The position numbers and the translations under genes were made by a program. 64,000 bases of DNA, from contig NZ_JAINRD010000006.1 of NCBI RefSeq assembly GCF_020400605.1, forward strand, positions 186,001-250,000, read 5' to 3'. Under the pieces are notes generated by a model. It saw nothing but the letters and a program-made list of their open reading frames with translations, was not told the DNA's origin and ran no database searches. The stretch comes from Streptomyces aculeolatus (lineage in GTDB: Bacteria; Actinomycetota; Actinomycetes; Streptomycetales; Streptomycetaceae). Shown here piece by piece: positions 34,101 to 44,125 of the stretch (position 1 is its first letter; every line of letters begins with the position of its first letter).

Positions 34101-34685
34101 TGGGACGGCCTCGCGTTCGACGCCCCGTGGAAGTCCGCGCAGGAGAAGGAGAACGCCCGCGCCGCGCTGGAGCGCTTCCTGCGCTGGCACGTGCTGGAGC
34201 GCGGCCGCCGGCCGGTGGCCAGCGAGCAGGACTTCGACGTCACGCTGAAGGCCGGCACGTACGAGGTGCAGATCAAGGGCACGATGGACCGGGTCGAGGA
34301 GGACGCGGACGGCCGCGCGTACGTCGTGGACTTCAAGACCGGCAAGTCGCGGCCGACCGGCCCCGAGGTCGCCGAGCACGCGCAACTCGCCGTGTACCAG
34401 GCCGCCGTCGCCGAGGGTGCGGCCGGCGCGGACCGCACCGTGTCCGGCGGCGCCGAGCTGGTCCACCTGCGGATCGGGGCGCCCGTCCGGGAGGGCGGCG
34501 ACGCCCTGCCGAAGGTGCAGCAGCAGCCACCGCCGGAGGGCGACTGGGTGCCCAGGATGCTCGCCACCGCCGCCGCCCGGGTACTGGACGAACGCTTCGG
34601 GCCGACGCCCGGCGACCACTGCGCGCAGTGCTCCTTCCGCAGCTCGTGCAGCGCCCGCCCGGAGGGCCGGCACGTCGTGGAGTGA
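31200..34685 (+). CDS. adnA: AdnA-like UvrD-type helicase with C-terminal PD-(D/E)XK nuclease
   Basis: 1161 residues. The N-terminal motor has Walker A GPGTGKT (46-52), Walker B DEYQDTD (253-259), GDPDQSIYAFRGAD and LMTAHRAKGLEWRLVVV. The C-terminal nuclease has GTMDRVEEDADGRAYVVDFKTGK. Four cysteines, C915, C1141, C1144 and C1150, frame the nuclease in the pattern of an iron-sulfur staple. A low-complexity insert (~445-545) splits the motor. AdnA and AdnB form a heterodimer that resects double-strand breaks in actinobacteria. Named by gene order (first of the pair) and motifs. The GTG at 31200 is chosen; no strong ribosome site is seen. Confidence 0.85.
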   Translation: MSTLSVSSPAYRLVRTAPVRPVPPVPDAAQRAVVHHGEGPLLVLAGPGTGKTTTLVEAVTERIRRGTDPERILVLTFSRKAAVELRDRMAARLDGAPAPQASTFHSYCYALVRAHQDAEMFVEPLRLLSGPEQDVVVRELLAGHDGDGARARVSWPAELRACLTTRGFADEVRAVLARSRELGLGAAALDRFAAASGRPDWAAAGEFLAEYLDVLDMQGVLDYAELVHRAVLLAETERVAADLAGRYDAVFVDEYQDTDVAQVRLLRALAGGGRTLVAFGDPDQSIYAFRGADVGGILTFPEVFPRRDGSPAPVSVLGTSRRSGARLLAATRLLTRRMPLPRLPSAAVRAHRGLAPVRDGGRVEAYTYPTASGELDNVADILRRAHLEDGVPWGEMAVLVRAGARTIPSVRRALTSAGVPLHIAGDDLPLRHEPAVQPLLTALRTTATAAIPPAAGPGGRPASGEPGAADATDAVESGAGPATGRTPATGGREGDPAPEAPSGAAEAAEPDGGTGPDEPSADPAPNGEPPSGPGATATDPPWIPADVAISLLSSPLGGMDAADLRRLGRALREEERAAGRSVPRPSDVLIAEALAEPRRLVVHDRAYAGGAHRLGVLLRKARDLLTRGGTAEAALWELWDGTPWPARLQRAAARGGPAGRNADRDLDAVCALFEAAARAEERTGGRGALNFLEELDAQDIAADVLTRRADDPAGPDAVRLMTAHRAKGLEWRLVVVAQVQEGLWPDLRRRGSLLEADRIGRDGLAEPLPPGAILAEERRLFYVAATRARERLVVTAVKAPAEDGDQPSRFLAELGVEPKDVTGRPRRPLSVAAMVAELRATTVDPEASDALRAAAAERLARLAAPADDGRPLVPAAHPDRWWGLEEATENVVPLRDRDQPVALSGSAVGQLVDTCALQWFLGREVRADAPASAAQGFGLVVHALADEVASGRTPADLDALMERLDGVWDGLAFDAPWKSAQEKENARAALERFLRWHVLERGRRPVASEQDFDVTLKAGTYEVQIKGTMDRVEEDADGRAYVVDFKTGKSRPTGPEVAEHAQLAVYQAAVAEGAAGADRTVSGGAELVHLRIGAPVREGGDALPKVQQQPPPEGDWVPRMLATAAARVLDERFGPTPGDHCAQCSFRSSCSARPEGRHVVE

Positions 34686-34735
34686 GACCACACTGTGAGA
34701 CCCGGTGTGACACCGCCAGCTTGTATGTGGTCGTA

Positions 34736-34749
34736 TGACCAATCGGTCA
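34736..34749. promoter_or_regulatory. TetR-type inverted repeat before a lipoprotein gene
   Basis: TGACCAATCGGTCA has 5-base inverted arms around AATC, overlapped by a second repeat TGGTCGTATGACCA (34728-34741). Both lie within 50 bases upstream of the GTG at 34777, where a repressor would act. Confidence 0.45.
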
Positions 34750-34776
34750 GGCGTAAGCAACAAGTAAGGATTGACT

Positions 34777-35487
34777 GTGCGGAAGAGCGTGGTGGCGGCG
34801 GCTCTGGTCTCGGCCCTCGGTGTGACGGCCCTGTCGGCGTGCGGCAGCGAGGACAGCGGTCTCGCGGGCAAGTCGGCCGAGGAGATCCAGGACGAGACGG
34901 TGGACGCCATGCGCTCCGCCAAGTCGATGACGCTGGACTTCAAGCAGACCGGCACCCAGCAGACGTCCATGAACCTGGCGCTCACCAAGGGCGGGGAGTG
35001 CAAGGGCAGCATCGGCCTCAACGGCGCCAACGCCGAAGTCCTGCGCGTCGACGGCAAGTCGTACATGAAGCCGGACACGAAGTTCTGGGAGCAGAACGCC
35101 GGCAGCCCGGAGCAGGCGCAGCTCATCGCGGCGACGGTGGGTGACCGCTGGGTGGAGACGGGCAGCACCGGGCAGGACGACTTCGGCGCCTTCTGCGACC
35201 TCGACACGGTCCTCAAGGGCCTGGACGAGGACAAGGGCGACAAGAACGACAACACCGAGAAGGGCGACGAGGGCGAGGTGCGGGGCACCCCGACCATCAC
35301 GCTGATCACGAAGAAGGACGGCGAGACCACGACGGTGCACATCGCCACCGAGGGCGAGCCGTACATCCTCAAGATGGAGATCGAGGGCGGGGACGAGCCG
35401 GGCTCGGCCGAGTTCACCGAGTTCAACGAGAAGGTCGAGGTCACCGCGCCCACCGACGCCGTCAACCTGAACGAGCTGGGCGGCTGA
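34777..35487 (+). CDS. LppX/LprG-like lipoprotein inserted between adnA and adnB
   Basis: 236 residues. Signal peptide VRKSVVAAALVSALGVTALSAC with lipobox ALSAC. The mature part, AGKSAEEIQDETVDAMRSAKSMTLDFKQTGTQQTSMNLALTKGGECKGSIGLNG, then VDGKSYMKPDTKFWEQNAG, matches the domain plan of the lipoprotein at 3389 and of the mycobacterial LppX/LprG group. It has an acidic Lys/Asp/Asn insert near residue 150. The GTG at 34777 follows an AAGGA site; a TTG two codons upstream is possible. It has its own operator-like repeats, so it is probably not simply part of the adn operon. Ligand unknown. Confidence 0.88.
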   Translation: MRKSVVAAALVSALGVTALSACGSEDSGLAGKSAEEIQDETVDAMRSAKSMTLDFKQTGTQQTSMNLALTKGGECKGSIGLNGANAEVLRVDGKSYMKPDTKFWEQNAGSPEQAQLIAATVGDRWVETGSTGQDDFGAFCDLDTVLKGLDEDKGDKNDNTEKGDEGEVRGTPTITLITKKDGETTTVHIATEGEPYILKMEIEGGDEPGSAEFTEFNEKVEVTAPTDAVNLNELGG

Positions 35488-35597
35488 ACCCCCGGATGGC
35501 ACCGGGCGCTCACGCCCCGTAGCACAGCACCCGTCCCTTGCACCCGCCGGCAGCCGCGCGACCCCGGCTGTCGGCGGGCGCCGCTACGCTCGCTGGA

Positions 35598-38930
<3,333 letters not shown>

Positions 38931-38940
38931 GCTCGGGGGC

Positions 38941-39039
38941 ATGAGCATCACCCCCGGCAGCGTCGCCGACCCTTCGGCGTACCTGCGGGACGAGCGCGCG
39001 GGGGCCGTGTGCGGCGCGGCGGAAGGGGAGCAGCAGTGA
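38941..39039 (+). CDS. Possible 32-residue leader ORF coupled to nudC
   Basis: A small frame starting MSITPGSVADPSAYLRDERA and ending AAEGEQQ. TAGGCT (38928-38933) lies seven bases before its ATG, the leaderless pattern seen at many genes in this window. Its TGA overlaps the NudC GTG in a GTGA arrangement, so its translation could deliver ribosomes to nudC. It has no recognised family and may be only a leader peptide or a remnant. Confidence 0.4.
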   Translation: MSITPGSVADPSAYLRDERAGAVCGAAEGEQQ

Positions 39040-39986
39040 CCACGGGCATCGACCGGGCGCCCTCGGGACCGGTCTCCTTCACGGCGGACAGCGGCGTCGA
39101 CCGCGCCGCCCACCACCGTATCGACGAGGCGTGGCTGGCGGCCGCGTGGAGCCATCCGACGACCCGTGTCTTCGTGGTCTGCGAGGGCCAGGTGCTCATC
39201 GACGACACCGCGGAGGGCGGCACGAGGCTGGTCACGACGCCGGCGTTCGAGGCCCCGCCGACCGAGCAGCACCGCTACTTCCTCGGCACCGACTCCGGCG
39301 GCGTGCGCTACTTCGCGCTGCAGAAGGACTCGCTGCCCGGCCGCATGGACGACACCGCGCGCCCGGCGGGGCTGCGGGAGGCGGGGCTGCTGCTGTCGGA
39401 GCAGGACGCCGGGCTGATGGTGCACGCCGTCGCGCTGGAGAACTGGCAGCGGCTGCACCGCTTCTGCTCGCGCTGCGGCGAGCGCACGGTCATCGCCGCC
39501 GCGGGCCACATCCGCCGCTGCCCGGCGTGCGGCGCGGAGCACTACCCGCGGACCGACCCCGCCGTGATCATGGCCGTGACGGACCCGGAGGACCGGATCC
39601 TGCTGGGCCGCCAGGTGCACTGGCCGGAGGGCCGCTTCTCGACGCTCGCGGGCTTCGTCGAGCCCGGCGAGTCGCTGGAGCACGCGGTGCGGCGGGAGGT
39701 CTTCGAGGAGGCGGGGGTGGTGGTCGGCGACGTGGAGTACGTGGCCAGCCAGCCGTGGCCGTTCCCGTCGAGCCTGATGGTGGGCTTCCTCGCGCGCGCT
39801 GCGGACGCCGAGGGCGCGCGGATCCAGGTGGACGGCGAGGAGTTGCACGAGGCGCGCTGGTTCTCGCGCGAGGAGCTGGGCGCCGCGTACGAGAGCGGCG
39901 AGGTGCTGCCGCCGTACGGGATCTCGATCGCGGGACGGCTGATCGAGCTGTGGTACGGCTCGGACCTGCCGCGGCGGCCGGGGTGA
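39036..39986 (+). CDS. nudC: NudC NAD(H) pyrophosphatase / RNA decapping Nudix hydrolase
   Basis: 316 residues. A divergent N-terminal domain precedes a zinc ribbon FCSRCGERTVIAAAGHIRRCPACGAEHYPRTDPAVIM. The Nudix box GFVEPGESLEHAVRREVFEEAGVVV (GX5EX7REUXEEXGU) follows, then the NudC-specific SQPWPFPSSLMVGF. The enzyme splits NAD(H) into NMN(H) and AMP and removes NAD caps from RNA. The GTG at 39036 follows AAGGGGAG by a few bases and overlaps the small upstream frame. The adnB-nudC-mrx1-uvrD2 order matches that remembered for mycobacteria. Confidence 0.95.
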   Translation: MTTGIDRAPSGPVSFTADSGVDRAAHHRIDEAWLAAAWSHPTTRVFVVCEGQVLIDDTAEGGTRLVTTPAFEAPPTEQHRYFLGTDSGGVRYFALQKDSLPGRMDDTARPAGLREAGLLLSEQDAGLMVHAVALENWQRLHRFCSRCGERTVIAAAGHIRRCPACGAEHYPRTDPAVIMAVTDPEDRILLGRQVHWPEGRFSTLAGFVEPGESLEHAVRREVFEEAGVVVGDVEYVASQPWPFPSSLMVGFLARAADAEGARIQVDGEELHEARWFSREELGAAYESGEVLPPYGISIAGRLIELWYGSDLPRRPG

Positions 39987-40058
39987 CGGCCGCCGCGGGT
40001 CCTGCGGGCCGCTGCCGGCGGGGCGGCGGTGCCGGTGCCGGCGGCCCCGTGGCGGCGG

Positions 40059-40316
40059 TCAGGCGCCGAGGGCGGCTTTGACCTGTGCCAGGGAGGGGTT
40101 GGGCATCGCGACGGACTCGCCGCCCTGCCGCGGCACGACGACGACGGTGGGCACGAGCTGGTTGCCGTTGTTGACGCTCTCGACGTAGGCGGCGGACTCC
40201 GGGTCCTGCTCGATGTTGATCTCCTCGAACGAGATGCCCTCGCGGTCCATCTGGCTCTTGAGCCGACGGCAGTAGCCGCACCAGGTGGTGCTGTACATCG
40301 TGACGGTGCCCGCCAT
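40059..40316 (-). CDS. mrx1: Mycoredoxin-1-like glutaredoxin
   Basis: 85 residues with the thioredoxin fold: MAGTVTMYSTTWCGYCRRLKSQMDREGISFEEINIEQDPESAAYVESVNNGNQLVPTVVV. The active site is CGYC, and the cis-proline sits in LVPTV. Mycoredoxin reduces mixed disulfides between proteins and mycothiol, the main thiol of actinobacteria. The ATG at 40316 is preceded by AAAGGAG. It is divergent from uvrD2 and convergent with nudC, from which it is separated by a GC-rich 72-base spacer with hairpin potential. Its promoter region also contains two DnaA boxes. Confidence 0.95.
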   Translation of the reverse strand: MAGTVTMYSTTWCGYCRRLKSQMDREGISFEEINIEQDPESAAYVESVNNGNQLVPTVVVVPRQGGESVAMPNPSLAQVKAALGA

Positions 40317-40418
40317 GTCGCTGCGCTCCTTTGGGGGTCGGCCGGGTCGCGGCGTGATCTGTTCCGGAAGGTGAACGTACCCGGGAACGCGGCCATTCCC
40401 GTAGCCCCGGCCGCTATC

Positions 40419-40427
40419 TGTGGACAA
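40419..40427. promoter_or_regulatory. DnaA box 1 in the mrx1-uvrD2 region
   Basis: TGTGGACAA is the exact complement of the Streptomyces DnaA box TTGTCCACA. Confidence 0.6.
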
Positions 40428-40448
40428 CCCGGCGGCTCGCAGCGGGCC

Positions 40449-40457
40449 TGTGGACAA
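40449..40457. promoter_or_regulatory. DnaA box 2 in the mrx1-uvrD2 region
   Basis: A second exact TGTGGACAA, same orientation, 30 bp (about three helical turns) from the first, and about 40 bases before the uvrD2 start. Confidence 0.6.
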
Positions 40458-40495
40458 CGGCACACCCGTCCCGGGGGACCTGGCAGCATGGCGGG

Positions 40496-42724
40496 GTGAC
40501 AGCAGCACCGCAGCCCCCGCCGTCCTCGCAGCCCTCCCTGTCCCCGGAGTCCACGGAGTTCCCGGACGTCCCGGGCTCGGCGGACGAGGTGCTGGCCGGG
40601 CTCGACCCGGAGCAGCGCGAGGTGGCGACGGCGCTGCGGGGCCCGGTGTGCGTGCTGGCCGGCGCGGGCACGGGCAAGACGCGCGCGATCACGCACCGCA
40701 TCGCGTACGGCGTGCGGGCCGGCGTGCTGCAGCCCGCGAGCGTGCTGGCCGTCACGTTCACGAACCGGGCGGCCGGCGAGATGCGCGGCCGGCTGCGCCA
40801 GCTCGGCGCCCCGGGCGTGCAGGCGCGGACGTTCCACTCCGCCGCGCTGCGGCAGTTGCAGTACTTCTGGCCGCGGGCCGTCGGCGGCGAGCTGCCGCGG
40901 CTGCTGGAGCGCAAGGTCCAGTTGGTCGCGGAGGCCGCGGCGCGCACCCGCGTCCGGCTCGACCGGAACGAGCTGCGGGACGTCACCGGCGAGCTGGAGT
41001 GGGCGAAGGTCACGCAGACCGCTCCCGAGGACTACGCGGCGGCGATCGCCAAGACCGGCCGCGACGCCCCCCGGGACCCGGCGGAGATCACCGGTATCTA
41101 CCGGGGGTACGAGCAGTTGAAGCGCGACCGCGGCGTCATCGACTTCGAGGACGTGCTGCTGCTCACGGTGGGCGTGCTCCAGGACCGGCCGGACATCGCC
41201 GAGCAGGTGCACCGGCAGTACCAGCACTTCGTCGTCGACGAGTACCAGGACGTCAGCCCGCTCCAGCAGCGGCTGCTCGAGCTGTGGCTCGGCGGCCGGG
41301 ACAGCCTGTGCGTCGTCGGCGACGCCAGCCAGACGATCTACTCCTTCACCGGCGCCACCCCCGACCACCTGCTGGACTTCCGCGTCCGGCACCCGGAGGC
41401 CACGGTCGTCAAGCTCGTCCGGGACTACCGCTCGACGCCCCAGGTCGTCCACCTGGCCAACGGCGTGCTGGCCCAGGCCACGGGGCGGGCCGCAGCCGCC
41501 CGCCTGGAGCTGGTCGCGCAGCGCGAGGCGGGCCCCGAGCCCGCCTTCACGGAGTACGCGGACGAGCCGGCCGAGGCCGAGGGCACCGCCCGGCACATCC
41601 GCCGGCTCATCGACGCGGGCGTGGCGCCCAGCTCCATCGCCGTGCTCTACCGGATCAACGCCCAGTCGGAGGTCTACGAGCAGGCGCTCGCCGACCGCTC
41701 CGTGCCGTACCAGCTGCGGGGCGCCGAGCGGTTCTTCGAGCGGCCCGAGGTGCGCGAGGCCGGGGTCAAGCTGCGCGGCGCGGCCGTGGGCGGCAAGAAC
41801 GACGCGATGCTCGACGAGGCCGGCCGGGACGGCGACCTGGCCGCGCAGGTCCGGGCCGTGCTGGGCTGGTCGCCGGAGCCGCCGGCGGGCTCCGGCACCG
41901 TGCGGGACCGCTGGGAGTCGCTGGCCGCGCTGGTGCGGCTGGCCGAGGACTTCGGCCGGGCCAGGCCGGGGGCGACGCTGCGGGACCTGGTCGGCGAGCT
42001 GGCCGAGCGCGCGGCCGCGCAGCACGCGCCGACGGTCGAGGGTGTGACGCTCGCCTCACTGCACGCCGCGAAGGGCCTGGAGTGGGACGCGGTGTTCCTG
42101 GTGGGGCTCACGGAGGGCATGCTGCCGATCACGTACGCCAAGACGCCCGAGCAGGTCGAGGAGGAGCGCCGGCTGCTCTACGTCGGCATCACCCGGGCCA
42201 GGGTGCACCTGTCGCTGTCCTGGGCGCTGTCCCGCTCGCCGGGCGGGCGGGCCTCGCGGGGGCCGAGCCGCTTCCTGACCGGGCTGCGGCCGGGCTCCGG
42301 GCGCGGGGGCGGCGCCGGGGTGGTGTCGCAGGGCGGCGTGGAGCGCGGTGGTGCGGAACGGAGCGCGGCGGCCCGGCGCCGGCGCCGCGGTCCGGTGCGC
42401 TGCCGGGTCTGCGGGCGGACGCTCACGGACGCCGGCGAGATCAAGCTGATGCGCTGCGAGGACTGCCCGTCGGACATGGACGAGGGGGTGTACGAGCGGC
42501 TGAGGGACTGGCGCGCGGCCCAGGCGCGGCAGCTGGGACAGCCCGCGTACTGCGTCTTCACCGACAAGACCCTGATCGCCATCGCCGAGGCCGTGCCGGC
42601 CAACGAGCAGGAACTGTCGGTCATTTCGGGTGTGGGCAAGCGCAAACTCGACCGATATGGTGCCGATGTCCTGGATCTCTGCGCGGGCCGCGAGCCGTCC
42701 GGTGAGCCCGCGGAGGAGCCCTGA
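40496..42724 (+). CDS. uvrD2: UvrD2 DNA helicase with tetracysteine and HRDC domains
   Basis: 742 residues. The motor shows GLDPEQREVATALRGPVCVLAGAGTGKT, VTFTNRAAGEMRGRL, FVVDEYQDVSPLQQRLLELW, GDASQTIYSFTGA, VKLVRDYRST and LASLHAAKGLEWDAVFLVGL. A tetracysteine block CRVCGRTLTDAGEIKLMRCEDCP and a C-terminal HRDC domain (FTDKTLIAIAEAVPANEQELSVISGVGKRKLDRYG) mark it as UvrD2, an actinobacterial RecQ/UvrD hybrid; in mycobacteria the helicase is essential. The GTG at 40496 is used. It is followed by the WblC leader, whose promoter begins within ~30 bases of its stop. Confidence 0.95.
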   Translation: MTAAPQPPPSSQPSLSPESTEFPDVPGSADEVLAGLDPEQREVATALRGPVCVLAGAGTGKTRAITHRIAYGVRAGVLQPASVLAVTFTNRAAGEMRGRLRQLGAPGVQARTFHSAALRQLQYFWPRAVGGELPRLLERKVQLVAEAAARTRVRLDRNELRDVTGELEWAKVTQTAPEDYAAAIAKTGRDAPRDPAEITGIYRGYEQLKRDRGVIDFEDVLLLTVGVLQDRPDIAEQVHRQYQHFVVDEYQDVSPLQQRLLELWLGGRDSLCVVGDASQTIYSFTGATPDHLLDFRVRHPEATVVKLVRDYRSTPQVVHLANGVLAQATGRAAAARLELVAQREAGPEPAFTEYADEPAEAEGTARHIRRLIDAGVAPSSIAVLYRINAQSEVYEQALADRSVPYQLRGAERFFERPEVREAGVKLRGAAVGGKNDAMLDEAGRDGDLAAQVRAVLGWSPEPPAGSGTVRDRWESLAALVRLAEDFGRARPGATLRDLVGELAERAAAQHAPTVEGVTLASLHAAKGLEWDAVFLVGLTEGMLPITYAKTPEQVEEERRLLYVGITRARVHLSLSWALSRSPGGRASRGPSRFLTGLRPGSGRGGGAGVVSQGGVERGGAERSAAARRRRRGPVRCRVCGRTLTDAGEIKLMRCEDCPSDMDEGVYERLRDWRAAQARQLGQPAYCVFTDKTLIAIAEAVPANEQELSVISGVGKRKLDRYGADVLDLCAGREPSGEPAEEP

Positions 42725-42748
42725 CGGGGTCCGGAATAAAAGTCCCCG

Positions 42749-42787
42749 AAAAATGGTTTGCGAACGCCGGGACTGTCCTCATAGCCT
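42749..42787 (+). promoter_or_regulatory. Probable wblC/whiB7 promoter with AT-rich WhiB7 site
   Basis: AAAAA (42749-42753) lies four bases before a -35 box TTGCGA (42758-42763), with 18 bases to a -10 box TAGCCT (42782-42787). An A/T tract just upstream of the -35 box is the known recognition mark for WhiB7 bound to the housekeeping sigma factor, so this fits autoregulation. Transcription would start near 42794, about 540 bases before wblC. Confidence 0.65.
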
Positions 42788-42848
42788 TCCGGCACGGAAG
42801 AACAGCTCTTCACGGAGCCGGTGATTCCGTGTTGTACTAGGAGACCTT

Positions 42849-42866
42849 GGACCGGTCCGCCGGTCC
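42849..42866 (+). other. Hairpin at the 5' end of the wblC leader
   Basis: GGACCGG (42849-42855) pairs with CCGGTCC (42860-42866) around a TCCG loop, near the 5' end of the predicted transcript and just before the strong ribosome site at 42879. Confidence 0.5.
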
Positions 42867-42893
42867 GAAGAGACAGAGAGGAGGAGAAATCTC

Positions 42894-43217
42894 ATGATCA
42901 GCATCACGAAACTCGAAGCTCGTGCCGTCGCCGGTCGCGAGGTCGTCTCCTCCTGCCTGCTCGCCGTCTCCAAGCTCCAGGTCCCCGCCACCGGTCTGTC
43001 CGGTGTCCGTGGCGGTCTGGGCGCCGAGATCCGTGACGAGCGACCGACTAAGGCACTCCTTGTAGCAGCGGCGCAGGCTCCGGCCTATGCGGCGGCGGCA
43101 GCGGGTGCCGACCTCCAGCAGGAGTGGGCCAATGGCGCCTTTGCGGGCGGCATTGCGGCCACGACGCAGCACATGCGGGCCTTCCGCGGGCCTGATCCCT
43201 GGAAAGAACCATCTTGA
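42894..43217 (+). CDS. Leader ORF (uORF) of wblC/whiB7, extent uncertain
   Basis: A 107-codon frame (MISITKLEARAVAGREVVSS..., ending MRAFRGPDPWKEPS) begins after an excellent AGGAGGAG site (42879-42886, seven bases from the ATG). It ends 27 bases before the attenuator hairpin. Internal ATG 43173 would give a 14-residue uORF with the same C-terminus but lacks a clear ribosome site. No protein family is recognised. In mycobacteria and streptomycetes a translated uORF in the whiB7 leader couples ribosome stalling to read-through, and this frame is placed to do so: its codons 4-11 counted from 43173 overlap the antiterminator strand. Confidence 0.55.
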   Translation: MISITKLEARAVAGREVVSSCLLAVSKLQVPATGLSGVRGGLGAEIRDERPTKALLVAAAQAPAYAAAAAGADLQQEWANGAFAGGIAATTQHMRAFRGPDPWKEPS

Positions 43218-43253
43218 TCAAATCGATCGAGACGGCACCTTCCAGGGCCGCGG
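43184..43253 (+). promoter_or_regulatory. Antiterminator pairing in the wblC leader
   Basis: CCGCGG (43184-43189) and CCCTGGAA (43197-43204), inside the uORF, are complementary to the continuous stretch TTCCAGGGCCGCGG (43240-43253). That stretch is also the 5' arm of the terminator, so the two structures exclude each other: 14 pairs with a 7-base bulge against the 10-bp terminator stem. Confidence 0.65.
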
Positions 43254-43281
43254 AACCCGAACCGGGATCCGCGGCCCTTTT
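43245..43281 (+). terminator. Intrinsic terminator (attenuator) upstream of wblC
   Basis: GGGCCGCGGA (43245-43254) and TCCGCGGCCC (43268-43277) form a perfect 10-bp stem, with CCCG/CGGG pairs extending it inward, followed by TTTT and a TGATTT stretch. It has the only T-tailed terminator shape noticed in the window, and it sits 50 bases before the wblC start. Confidence 0.85.
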
Positions 43282-43330
43282 GATTTGCCCAACGCAGAAC
43301 TTGATCAAGACGACGAGCAAGGACGGAACC

Positions 43331-43696
43331 GTGTCCCTCCCCGTGCACACCCCGCACAGGCCCACGCCCGACCCCGTGCCCGGCACCACCGACCTGGAGG
43401 TCCCCTTGACCCCGCTGACCGCTCTCACCGAGCTCGACGAGCGAATCGACGCGCTCGGCGACCTCGTGCCCTGTCGGAGCTACGACCCCGAGGTGTTCTT
43501 CGCGGAGACTCCGGCGGACGTCGAGTACGCCAAGTCCCTCTGCCAGACCTGCCCCGTCCGTGAGGCCTGCCTCGCGGGGGCGAAGGAGCGCCGCGAGCCC
43601 TGGGGTGTCTGGGGCGGTGAACTGTTCGTCCAGGGTGTGGTCGTGCCGCGCAAGCGGCCCCGTGGGCGTCCGCGGAAGAACCCGGTCGTGGCATGA
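43331..43696 (+). CDS. wblC: WblC/WhiB7 antibiotic-resistance regulator
   Basis: 121 residues. A WhiB iron-sulfur domain has four cysteines (VPCRSYDP, then LCQTCPVREAC) binding a 4Fe-4S cluster. It is followed by the G[V/I]WGG turn in REPWGVWGGE and a C-terminal AT-hook RGRPRKN that distinguishes WhiB7/WblC from other Wbl proteins. It binds the sigma factor and switches on ribosome-protection, efflux and other resistance genes when translation is inhibited. The GTG at 43331 follows AAGGACGGA and gives the usual length (~122); earlier in-frame codons run into the attenuator. Regulated by the leader described above. Confidence 0.95.
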   Translation: MSLPVHTPHRPTPDPVPGTTDLEVPLTPLTALTELDERIDALGDLVPCRSYDPEVFFAETPADVEYAKSLCQTCPVREACLAGAKERREPWGVWGGELFVQGVVVPRKRPRGRPRKNPVVA

Positions 43697-44004
43697 ACGC
43701 CCACGGCACGATCGACCGTCCACGCGCGCACGCACCGGCAGAGCAGGAAACGACGATGAGCCCGTCCACCGACGACCCCGCAGCACGCCACGAAGCAGGC
43801 GCCTACGACGAGCGCCAGAACAGGAACCTTCAGATGCAACTCATGCCAGAAGCCCTCGCCCGGGCCCAGTATCGGGACCGGGTGGAGGCCGCGGAACAGG
43901 AACGCAGGGCCATGCGCCTCATCGCCGCCCGGCGGATGCAGCGACGGGCCGAGCGCGCGCACATGCGCGCCCGGCGCGCGCTGGCCATGGCGGTCATGCA
44001 GTAA
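43693..44004 (+). CDS. Small basic protein downstream of wblC
   Basis: 103 residues if started at the ATG that overlaps the wblC stop (ATGA); 82 if started at 43756, which has AGGAAA in front. The sequence has an acidic, polar start and a strongly helical, Arg/Ala/Met-rich end (EQERRAMRLIAARRMQRRAERAHMRARRALAMAVMQ) that looks like a coiled or amphipathic helix able to bind RNA or membranes. No known family. Overlap with wblC suggests co-expression under the same attenuator. Confidence 0.7.
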   Translation: MNAHGTIDRPRAHAPAEQETTMSPSTDDPAARHEAGAYDERQNRNLQMQLMPEALARAQYRDRVEAAEQERRAMRLIAARRMQRRAERAHMRARRALAMAVMQ

Positions 44005-44026
44005 CGGCCGGGCCGTCACCGCGAGG

Positions 44027-44071
44027 CGGCCGGCCGGCGGCGGCCACGGCTCCGGCCGCCGGCGGCCGGCC
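44027..44071. terminator. GC-rich convergent hairpin
   Basis: An imperfect inverted repeat of GGCCGGC/GGCGGCC blocks with an eight-base loop, lying between the stops at 44004 (+) and 44126 (-). Confidence 0.5.
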
Positions 44072-44125
44072 ACCGCGCACCGACGCGGGCGCCGTCCGCC
44101 GGCCACCGCCGGGCCGCGGCGCCGG

